Positions 16,185-22,196 of a stretch of DNA of 32,128 nucleotides are shown one piece after another. The notes beneath the pieces are model-generated. The model was not told the DNA's origin, made no database searches, and worked only from the letters and a program-made list of their open reading frames with translations. This DNA comes from Clostridia bacterium (GTDB taxonomy: Bacteria; Bacillota; DTU025). Position 1 is the first letter of the stretch. Each line of letters begins with the position of its first letter. Location of the stretch: contig JAYFQW010000074.1 in the NCBI GenBank assembly GCA_034926675.1, forward strand, positions 1 through 32,128, written 5' to 3'. A program made the position numbers and the translations under genes.

Positions 16185-18053
16185 TCATCCTCTCCCCACC
16201 TTGAACCTGGCTGCAAGCTGGGACAGGCGCTGCGCCATCTCCGCAAGGGACATGGAGGACGCCGACATCTCCTCTATTGATGCGCTAACCTCCTCCGATG
16301 AGGCCGACACCTCCTGGACTGCCGCCGCGTTCTCCTCCGATACTGCGGCGACGCTCTCCACTGACTTCTGGACCTCGCTGACGCTGGCAGCCATCTGCTC
16401 TGCTGCTGCCGCGTTCTCGTCCGCCACAGTAACGACCTGACCCATGGCCTCCTTCACTCGATCATTGTCTTTCAGTAGAGCCCGTCCAGACTGGACTACT
16501 GACTCAACAAGCTTGAGGCTCTCCATCGCCCGTTTGCGTATCTCCTGCAGAGACTCGGTGGACGCGGTCACCATCGGCGTGCTTTCATGGATCAACTGAC
16601 CCGTGGTTCCAATCGCCGAAGTCAGCCTCACCGTATCAGCCATGGTCTCCTCGATGAGCCGCGAGATGAGCTTCGTCTCCTGAAGTGACTTCTCGGCTAG
16701 TTTGCGGACCTCATCGGCCACTACAGCAAAGCCCCTGCCCTGTTCCCCTGCACGGGCTGCTTCGATCGCCGCGTTTAGCGCAAGCAAGTTGGTCTGATCA
16801 GCTATATCGCCGATGACCTGCACGACCTGTCCGATCTGCTTCGAACTCTTGTCCAAGCGAGATGCAGCCTCGACTACGTCGCCTGATGCAGTCGTTATCT
16901 TCGACATACCCTCAGCCACTTTGTCGACGGCCTTATCTCCCTGCTGTGCAGCCTCTACCGTCTGGTTCATCGATTCCCCCATTTGTGCTAGGAACCCGCT
17001 CACACTAGCCAGTTCCTCGCCCATCTGTGCGGTGGACTGGGAAGTCACGTGCACGCGCTCAGTCTGCACCTCAGCGCCATGCGCGATTCCGTCGATCCCG
17101 GCCTTGAGTTGAGCTGCCGCCGCGGCACTCTGGGCAGCGCCAGCACTTTGTTGCTCTGCACCGCCTGCCATCTGCTGAATCGTCTCGGATATCTGCTCTA
17201 CAGCCTTGGCGGACTCCGACGAAGAGGCGGAGAGTTCCTCGCTGGCACTGGCCACATGCTCAGTCTCCTGCATGAGGTCGTGGAGCAAGGCAGTGAGGTT
17301 CTGCACCATTTTCTTAATGGATTCGGTCAGATCAGCAATTTCGTCTCTAGTGTTAACTGTAGGAGGAGTGACGGTCAGGTCGCCCGCCGCTACTGCCTCT
17401 GTGACCGCTCTGAGTTTCTCAATTGGAAGAGCTATCGAACGAGACTGCATCGCGCTCATGATAAACACAAGACATGCAGCCACCGCTATTGCAGCGATCG
17501 TGATGACGTACGACTGCCAACCGGTGCGCTGAGCATCTGCCAGCCACTGTGCGTTCGCCGTCTCGATGAACTGCTGCCACTTGGTGATTGTCTCGTCTAG
17601 CGAACCGAGCAATCGACGGCCTTCGGCTCCCGCAAGGTTGATGGCGTCTTCTCTCTTGCCCTCGCTCGCCAGCGCGAACACCTTCTCCGCCATTGCATTG
17701 TACTCGGCGTTCGTCTGCATGATCTGAGCAAGGCGCTGTTTGGATTCCTCGGCTTTGCTCAACTCCTTGATTGCCGCTTCCACATCAGTGATGGCCTTGT
17801 CTCCATCACGGAATCGCGCGGCGTAGGATTGGTCGCCATAGAGCAGGACGGCCCGCAGGTTCAGGCCCTTCTCCAGAATCAGCCCTTTCATCTTGTTGAT
17901 GAGGGCAGTGACAGGCAAACTCCTCTGGATCAGGTTCATGTGCTGACTCGTGATGCGTCTCTGAGCCCATATGCCAAAAACCCCCACTGCAAGTATGAGC
18001 GCGAATGCTACAATATATGACCCCGTAAGCTTGGCGCGGATTCCTAGTCTCAT
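16185..18053 (-). CDS. Methyl-accepting chemotaxis protein (second of a pair)
   Basis: This is a chemoreceptor of 622 residues and a close paralogue of the receptor at 13164-15029: from HAMP to the C-terminus the two are nearly colinear and largely identical. TM1 is at about residues 10-30, the helical sensor domain runs to about 180, TM2 to about 203, then HAMP and the coiled coil with the invariant [20 protein letters not shown] tip. The sensor halves differ strongly in sequence but share the layout, including a Trp-containing helix just before TM2 ([11 protein letters not shown] here, [11 protein letters not shown] in the other), so the pair probably arose by duplication with divergence of ligand specificity. 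The ATG at 18053 is chosen as start because GGAGG lies eight bases upstream. No CheR-binding pentapeptide is present. Confidence 0.94.
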   Translation of the reverse strand: MRLGIRAKLTGSYIVAFALILAVGVFGIWAQRRITSQHMNLIQRSLPVTALINKMKGLILEKGLNLRAVLLYGDQSYAARFRDGDKAITDVEAAIKELSKAEESKQRLAQIMQTNAEYNAMAEKVFALASEGKREDAINLAGAEGRRLLGSLDETITKWQQFIETANAQWLADAQRTGWQSYVITIAAIAVAACLVFIMSAMQSRSIALPIEKLRAVTEAVAAGDLTVTPPTVNTRDEIADLTESIKKMVQNLTALLHDLMQETEHVASASEELSASSSESAKAVEQISETIQQMAGGAEQQSAGAAQSAAAAAQLKAGIDGIAHGAEVQTERVHVTSQSTAQMGEELASVSGFLAQMGESMNQTVEAAQQGDKAVDKVAEGMSKITTASGDVVEAASRLDKSSKQIGQVVQVIGDIADQTNLLALNAAIEAARAGEQGRGFAVVADEVRKLAEKSLQETKLISRLIEETMADTVRLTSAIGTTGQLIHESTPMVTASTESLQEIRKRAMESLKLVESVVQSGRALLKDNDRVKEAMGQVVTVADENAAAAEQMAASVSEVQKSVESVAAVSEENAAAVQEVSASSEEVSASIEEMSASSMSLAEMAQRLSQLAARFKVGRG

Positions 18054-18086
18054 CCAATGCACCTCCACCTAGTTGCCCTTCTGCAG

Positions 18087-18113
18087 ATATCGGCAACTCC
18101 ATGGTGTACTTTC
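18087..18113 (-). promoter_or_regulatory. Sigma-28/sigma-D-like promoter of the second chemoreceptor gene
   Basis: On the minus strand GAAA (18113-18110) is followed after exactly 15 bases by GCCGATAT (18094-18087), which matches the Bacillus sigma-D -10 element in full; the -35 differs from TAAA by one base. Initiation would fall near 18080, about 27 bp before the start codon. Confidence 0.65.
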
Positions 18114-18150
18114 AGGCATTCGCACCAGTGCCTGAAGGTATTCCTTCAGG
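18111..18150. repeat. Overlapping, mutually exclusive inverted repeats upstream of the second chemoreceptor
   Basis: CCTGAAGG (18131-18138) pairs with CCTTCAGG (18143-18150) around a TATT loop, while TTCAGGC (18111-18117) can pair with GCCTGAA (18130-18136). Both stems use the same middle copy. The first copy touches the -35 of the sigma-28-like promoter. These may be spaced half-sites for a DNA-binding regulator rather than an RNA switch, since they lie upstream of the predicted transcription start. Confidence 0.45.
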
Positions 18151-18297
18151 CGGATGACTGTTCTGCAAAGACATGATGCCTACAGCACGTGACGCACCGT
18201 CTTCCAGCAATCTGCATGATCCGCACGATCGAGCCTGCGAGATAATCGGCGATTTGCGCATACTACCACCGATCACTCAAGCAAGGAAGGTGACAAT

Positions 18298-18600
18298 ATG
18301 CCTGATGTCAAGTGTTCCATCGATAGCTGCAAGTACTGGGGCGTAGGGCAGGTGTGCCACGCCGACTCCATCTGGGTGCAGCCCAATACCGACGCCGGAG
18401 GAACCAGGGATCTCGTTCAGTCAACCCAGATGGAATTCGCCGTGGAGCCGGGCGCCAAAGCGGGCAGCGTAGGAACCCCAAAATCCCAGCCCAGCGCGCC
18501 CGGCTCGCGTGCGAGCAACTCCGCCCAGACCCGCTGCGGCACCATGACGCCCCGCGACACCAACGCTGACCACGGCAAGCATGATCGGCACGGCAAGTAG
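18298..18600 (+). CDS. DUF1540 domain protein
   Basis: This is a 100-residue protein. Its N-terminus (VKCSIDSCKYWGVGQVCHAD) is the DUF1540 pattern, with Cys6, Cys11 and Cys20 in the usual spacing and a conserved YWG. A fourth Cys (Cys80, in NSAQTRCGTM) falls where the family has its closing cysteine(s), giving a likely metal-binding cluster. Between them lies an Ala/Gly/Pro-rich linker that is longer than usual, and the tail ends in HGKHDRHGK, another possible metal site. DUF1540 proteins are small, common in Clostridia and of unknown function. AAGGAAGGTG lies just before the ATG. Just past the stop the DNA becomes a GC-rich degenerate repeat that shares the GGCACGGCA motif with the end of this gene, so the tail may be derived from that repeat. 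Confidence 0.75.
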   Translation: MPDVKCSIDSCKYWGVGQVCHADSIWVQPNTDAGGTRDLVQSTQMEFAVEPGAKAGSVGTPKSQPSAPGSRASNSAQTRCGTMTPRDTNADHGKHDRHGK

Positions 18601-18619
18601 CAACTGGCGCAGCGAAGTA

Positions 18620-18756
18620 TGACCAGCACGGCTGAGTGCGGCACAGCACCGCGAAGTGCAGTAAGCACGGCGAGGCACGGCAGGGTGTGACCAGCACGGC
18701 AGGGAGCGGCCGGCACGGCAGGGTGTGACCAGCACGACCGGAGTGCGGCACAGCAC
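18620..18756. repeat. Degenerate GC-rich direct repeats
   Basis: GGCACGGCAGGGTGTGACC with the following AGCACG occurs at 18674-18698 and again at 18712-18736, 38 bp apart. A longer unit, TGACCAGCACGGCTGAGTGC with GGCACAGCAC, at 18620-18649 recurs with small changes at 18726-18756. The core (A/G)GCACGGC appears at least six times from about 18585 on. The block lies in the spacer after the DUF1540 gene and codes for nothing I can support. It could be slipped-strand amplification of the gene's 3' end. Confidence 0.6.
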
Positions 18757-18771
18757 ATGGGCTTGGCAGAG

Positions 18772-18799
18772 AGGGGCGGGCAGACGATTGCCCGCCCCT
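18772..18799. terminator. Stem-loop after the repeat block
   Basis: AGGGGCGGGCA at 18772-18782 pairs perfectly with TGCCCGCCCCT at 18789-18799 around a GACGAT loop. This eleven-base-pair, almost all-GC stem is the probable terminator for the DUF1540 transcript, although no T-run follows on the plus strand. Confidence 0.5.
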
Positions 18800-18862
18800 G
18801 CTCCATGCTCAATACGATGAGAATCGAGGACGCACCCGCCTCCCCGCCCGCGCCACCACATG

Positions 18863-18892
18863 TTGGCGGCAGGCATCTAAAGATGGTAGGAT
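18863..18892 (+). promoter_or_regulatory. Candidate promoter of the 2H-phosphoesterase-like gene
   Basis: TTGGCG at 18863-18868 is followed after 18 bp by TAGGAT at 18887-18892, 80 bp upstream of the first possible start codon. The match to the vegetative consensus is only moderate. Confidence 0.3.
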
Positions 18893-18972
18893 CATGATGT
18901 GAAAGTGGTGAGGTCTGCCCGATAGCAGTTGGACACGATGCGCCTGGAATACCACTGCGAAATGGATCGGGA

Positions 18973-19521
18973 GTGACGTTGGTGGCTGACTGGTACGTTA
19001 TGCTGTTTCCAAGCGGAATCCCCGAGTCGTTCAGAGTCACAGTCGAGGCGTTGGAACAACGAATGGGCGGCGTCCCAGTGGACAGTCCCCACGTGACAGT
19101 CGCCTATCTCGAGGGAGAGGCGCGCCCCGATGATCTCGTTGAGCGTATGGCATCCATGCCCAATCCCTCGGTGCACATCCAAGGGAGAGGGCTGTTCAGC
19201 TTCTGGCCAGATAGCCCCCACGCACTGTTCGGGTTCTGCCTTTTCATGCGTATACGGAAGAACGCGGCCCTCCGATCCCTGTATGTTTCGATAGCCAGTG
19301 CTTTTGAAGGCTCCGGCGTGCTCCCGGCACGTTCGTGGCAGGATTCGATTCTTCACCTAAGGCTGTTGGATCACCTTCCGGTCAGCCCGTCAGAAGCCCT
19401 CTCCGGCCTGGATGATGAGGCGTACACGATTTCCTTCCCTGCTGCATGGCTAGTCCTGTCACAGGTCGACGAGGACGGCCGGTTCCAAGAGTGGTTCAGG
19501 CTTCCTCTGCAAGCGGATTGA
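18973..19521 (+). CDS. 2H-phosphoesterase-like protein (2'-5' RNA ligase / cyclic phosphodiesterase superfamily)
   Basis: This is a cytoplasmic protein of about 182 residues. 2H enzymes act on 2',3'-cyclic or 2'-5' phosphodiester bonds using two H-x-[TS] motifs. The first motif is intact (SPHVTVAYL, His40 and Thr42). The second candidate, about 88 residues later, reads ILHLRLLDH (His128), so Thr/Ser at the third position is replaced by Arg, which could weaken catalysis or indicate a different substrate. The spacing and the central FSFWPDSPHALFGF strand support the fold. Start uncertain: GTG at 18973, TTG at 18979 or GTG at 18982 are all in frame, and the purine run GATCGGGAG ends inside the first; TTG at 18979 has the best spacing. 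Neighbouring genes give no clue to a pathway. Confidence 0.6.
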   Translation: MTLVADWYVMLFPSGIPESFRVTVEALEQRMGGVPVDSPHVTVAYLEGEARPDDLVERMASMPNPSVHIQGRGLFSFWPDSPHALFGFCLFMRIRKNAALRSLYVSIASAFEGSGVLPARSWQDSILHLRLLDHLPVSPSEALSGLDDEAYTISFPAAWLVLSQVDEDGRFQEWFRLPLQAD

Positions 19522-19554
19522 GCGTAGAGAAGGCTCTACCCCCAATCCATCGGC

Positions 19555-19571
19555 ACTGAGCGTCGCTCAGT
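19555..19571. terminator. Small stem-loop after the 2H-like gene
   Basis: ACTGAGC pairs with GCTCAGT around GTC, flanked farther out by CCCCA (within 19539-19544) and TGGGG (19573-19577). It lies 33 bp after the stop codon at 19521. No T-run follows, so this is a tentative terminator. Confidence 0.4.
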
Positions 19572-19618
19572 ATGGGGTTGGATTCATCGACACTCCCCGA
19601 ACCAACCCAGCATGCGTG

Positions 19619-19627
19619 TGCTATCAT
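19619..19627 (+). promoter_or_regulatory. Extended -10 promoter candidate for the DUF2284 gene
   Basis: TGCTATCAT at 19619-19627 is an extended -10 element (TG, one base, TATCAT) 60 bp upstream of the DUF2284 start. No good -35 is visible, as is common for extended -10 promoters. Confidence 0.35.
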
Positions 19628-19686
19628 GAAGCCATGGCGCGGCAGAATCGGCACTGCAGCATCGCCTGACTACTGGAGGTATTGCC

Positions 19687-20193
19687 ATGGATTCGTCGCT
19701 CTTCACTGATCGTGCGATTGAGCTGGGGGCGGACCACGCCGTCCGATTTGAGATCGATGACATCGTTTTCGATCCACGCACGATTCTCAAGTGCGCCTTC
19801 GGCTGTTCAGACTGGGGATACGGCCACACCTGCCCTTCGAGGCCGGGTTCGCTCAGGCCGTGGGAGTATGAGCAGATCCTCAGGCGTTACTCGTGGGGAA
19901 TCATCATCCATTCCACGCGGAAGAAGGTCTCCCAGGAAGTGTCGTTCGCCCTGGAGAGAGAGGCCTTCCTCAGGGGCTGCTACTTCGCGTTCTCCCTAAG
20001 CGACTGCGCCATCTGCAGCGAGTGCCTGGGCCACATGGGAAAGCCATGTGCAAACCTGAAGAAGGCGAGGCCAGCCTTCCACAGCGTTGGCATCGACGTT
20101 TTCAAGACCGTACGGAAGTTCGGCCTTCCAATTGAGACCCTTAAGGACGAGAACCAGGAGCAAAACTGGTACTCGGCGGTGTTCGTCGAGTAA
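19687..20193 (+). CDS. DUF2284 family cysteine-rich metal-binding protein
   Basis: This is a 168-residue cytoplasmic protein with the DUF2284 layout. The first Cys cluster is KCAFGCSDWGYGHTCPSRPG (Cys36, 40, 49). The second is CYFAFSLSDCAICSECLGHM with PCANLKKARP (Cys98, 107, 110, 113, 121), followed by the conserved VGIDVFKTVRKFGLP. The arrangement suggests an iron-sulfur or zinc site. Related proteins occur in anaerobes near corrinoid and methyltransfer functions, but the role is not known. The C-terminal family motif ending in NWYSAVFVE is complete, so the gene is full length. GGAGG lies eight bases before the ATG at 19687. Confidence 0.82.
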   Translation: MDSSLFTDRAIELGADHAVRFEIDDIVFDPRTILKCAFGCSDWGYGHTCPSRPGSLRPWEYEQILRRYSWGIIIHSTRKKVSQEVSFALEREAFLRGCYFAFSLSDCAICSECLGHMGKPCANLKKARPAFHSVGIDVFKTVRKFGLPIETLKDENQEQNWYSAVFVE

Positions 20194-21060
20194 GGCGGGC
20201 TGTTCCTCACCGGACAATCGAGGCCGTGCAGTCTTCCCCATCAACCCCGTGCGCGTTTCGCGTATTCCGTGCAGGTCCGTCGATACTGCTCTGCTGCCTC
20301 TGGGCAAAAGCTCAGCTAGACGGTGTACCGATGGGGTGGAGGTGAACTCCCCGTGTTTGCCAAAGTTACTCCTTAACCCATATGCGATATCTACAAGGCT
20401 ATGGAGCCGGGCTTCGGGCTCTTCGCGCGGGAAAAGAGCATGTGGTCGCTTGAGCTCCACATCGTCAGGTTGCTGTCCGACGTGCCCGCCGAAAGACTTG
20501 CCCGGGCATACCTGACACGTCGTCCCAGCAGCTTCAGGAGCTGCTCACGAATACGAACCGGGATGAGCAGGCTTTCGGTGCTCGTCGAGTTGAGCATCTG
20601 TCGAGGCCAACCGCGTAGGCGCGTGATGGAACTGACGATCCAGAGCGTTGCCACAAGGCGCATGTACCAGATAACGTCACGTCCAGAACCAAGCCCGATA
20701 GCGCCATCAAACTGCTCGATGAAGCCGACGCCATGGGCATTCCATACGGAGCTGTGGTGTTCGGCATGGAAGACTGTGGCAAGGGTTGCACCGTCATCTC
20801 ATCTCCTTATCGTGGACCCATTCATGGCCTGCAATGATGCGGCGCCCACGCATATGACGGATGACACGTACCGACCTGCCTGCTAGGGCATCCAGTGCGG
20901 CGGGCTATCCCCCTCCAGACTTGTTGGGAGCAGCATAGTGCCAGTCAGACGTAGCTTGCTGGAGAGCCTCTTCTTGGCTGCCCAGACATGGTTGTCCGGG
21001 TAGGACTCGATCCTGTAGCATCCAGCCACATGCTTGGCAGGCCCAGAAGCTCCTCGCCTA
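20194..21060. other. Long region without an intact gene
   Basis: These 867 bp between the DUF2284 gene and the convergent foldase gene contain no full-length coding frame I can support. The part at about 20510-20837 is the remnant of a transposase (listed separately). The rest, 20194-20510 and 20838-21060, has several medium open frames on both strands, but their composition does not read like protein and they are not supported by ribosome sites. Confidence 0.55.
20511..20837 (+). pseudogene. Decayed transposase remnant, IS701-like DDE family
   Basis: In the frame ending at the TGA at 20835-20837 the segment DGTDDPERCHKAHVPDNV followed by RTKPDSAIKLLDEADAMGIP and YGAVVFG (about 20625-20770) follows the pattern I know from the centre of IS701/DDE-endonuclease transposases, which read roughly SWT-DDPERC-x-x-A-[GH]-[IV]-P followed by KPELA-x-x-[LM]-[LI]-[DE]-x-A-x-x-GIP-x-x-[AW]-V and a catalytic Asp. 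An in-frame TAG at 20616-20618 interrupts the preceding part, the WT of the first motif seems shifted by one inserted base, and the catalytic D-x-x-YG is replaced by MEDCG. The 5' third and the whole 3' half are missing. No terminal inverted repeats were found. It marks an old insertion event. Confidence 0.5.
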
Positions 21061-21861
21061 CTAGAACGGCGTGCAGACACAGTCTGCATATCTGGGGTCG
21101 GTCGCGGTGACGTTGCCGCTCATGCGAAGCTCCTGCGATACCTGTTGAGGACTCTTAGCCTGCTTGCCCTTTATCTGGCGTTCCACATCATCCTTGACCT
21201 CTTCGAAGGTGGCCTCGTGAACCGCCTTGCAGTCGGTGACTCGGATTATGTGATAGCCAAACTCGCTCTTCACTGGGTTGCTTGTCTGTCCAGGAGCCAT
21301 GGAAAAAGCGGCCTTCTCGAACTCCGCGATCATCCTGCCGCGAGGGAAGAAGCCGAGGTCTCCACCTTCAGCAGCTGATCCAGGATCGAGCGACTTCTCG
21401 GTCGCTATCGAAGCGAAATCCTCGCCAGCGGCAAGCCTCTTCTGGATCTCCTTCGCTTCGGTTTCAGTCTCGACCAGAATGTGGCTTGCCTTCACCTGCT
21501 CCGGCTCGTCGTAGTCAGACTTGTGCTCGCTGAAGTACTTCTGCATCTCTTCTTCGATGACGGCGACATTCTTGGTTGAGAGTCTAAAGACGACGAGGCT
21601 CATGGCGAGGTTCTTGCTGAGGGCAGCCTCTGTCATCTCATACTGCGCGAGCATGGCATCGAAGCTTGGACCGATCTCCTTCCTGAGCTTCTGGATTTCT
21701 GCGTCCATCTCTTCAGGCTTGACGCTGACCTTCGCCTTCTTGGCCGCCTGCTGGATGAGCATCTCGTCGATCATCTGGTTAAGAATCTGACTGCCGGAGT
21801 TCTCCTCGAGCCGGCCCATGAAATCGTGGCGTGACAGCCTCTCACCGTTCACGATGGCCAC
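21061..21861 (-). CDS. PpiC-type peptidyl-prolyl isomerase, main part (foldase, PrsA/SurA-like)
   Basis: This parvulin-type prolyl isomerase helps fold exported proteins. The 266 residues open with [15 protein letters not shown], the usual SurA/PrsA N-terminal motif, followed by a helical chaperone domain (residues about 10-115) and a parvulin domain at about 120-215 ([39 protein letters not shown]). The tail contains Cys at CVCTPF. This frame has no signal peptide. The signal peptide lies in the upstream frame at 21861-22070, which stops in TAGTG: the stop of the first frame overlaps the GTG taken here as start. The frame of this part continues open upstream as [15 protein letters not shown], as family members read, so a frameshift rather than a true start is likely. 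Confidence 0.85.
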   Translation of the reverse strand: MAIVNGERLSRHDFMGRLEENSGSQILNQMIDEMLIQQAAKKAKVSVKPEEMDAEIQKLRKEIGPSFDAMLAQYEMTEAALSKNLAMSLVVFRLSTKNVAVIEEEMQKYFSEHKSDYDEPEQVKASHILVETETEAKEIQKRLAAGEDFASIATEKSLDPGSAAEGGDLGFFPRGRMIAEFEKAAFSMAPGQTSNPVKSEFGYHIIRVTDCKAVHEATFEEVKDDVERQIKGKQAKSPQQVSQELRMSGNVTATDPRYADCVCTPF

Positions 21862-22070
21862 TACCCCGCCCTCGGCCAGCCCTTCCTTCCGCCAGATCCA
21901 AAGATCACCGTCTTCACCTGCGACTCGTCCACCGGGATGTCGAACACAGAATATGTACCATCCTTCATGGTCGCGATAAGTGGAGCGGCAAGAGACACGC
22001 TCGGCACGGAGATGATAGTCAGAGCCGCCAGAAACGACACCAAGGTGGCCACCTTCAACTTCGTACGCAT
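21861..22070 (-). pseudogene. Signal peptide and N-terminus of the foldase, separated by a frameshift
   Basis: The frame begins at the ATG at 22070 with AAAGGGG eight bases upstream and encodes a clear signal peptide ([11 protein letters not shown], hydrophobic core, SVSLAA cleavage region) plus about 40 residues ([20 protein letters not shown] and on) before TAG at 21861-21863. The next gene's frame, one base back, carries the isomerase. A single-base insertion or deletion between about 21870 and 21900, in a run of GGAAGGAAGGG, would join both into one secreted foldase of about 335 residues. I mark it as the broken 5' part; if the shift is a sequence error the gene is intact. Confidence 0.65.
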
Positions 22071-22196
22071 GTCAAAATCCCCTTTCGGATACCAAGGCGA
22101 GCCATCTCCGTAGCTGCCAACACATGTGGGTTTTCTGCAGGCGCATCACTAAGGAAGTCTCCTGCCCTGTGTCCGTCTGCTTTAGCATGCTCGCAT

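Noticed and set aside
18054-18297. Cyclic-di-GMP riboswitch upstream of the second chemoreceptor
   Set aside because: The conserved GCAAA-type cores and receptor-loop pattern are missing, and the hairpins lie upstream of the predicted transcription start.
18620-18756. CRISPR array
   Set aside because: Repeats are short, degenerate and unevenly spaced with no unique spacers of constant length, and no cas gene is present.
18308-19040. Minus-strand open frames of 147-207 codons over the repeat block
   Set aside because: They encode repeated Ala/Cys/Pro/His-rich sequence produced by the DNA repeats and are antisense to the DUF1540 gene and the start of the 2H-like gene.
20401-20886. A 161-codon plus-strand open frame as an intact gene
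   Set aside because: Its frame differs from the transposase-like frame over the same DNA, it has no family resemblance and its composition is irregular.
20883-21089. A 68-codon minus-strand open frame downstream of the foldase
   Set aside because: It overlaps the foldase end, has no ribosome site or recognisable family, and lies in a region with other gene debris.
21861-21910. Programmed -1 frameshifting in the foldase gene
   Set aside because: No X-XXY-YYZ slippery heptamer followed by a stable stem is visible; a mutation or read error explains the split more simply.
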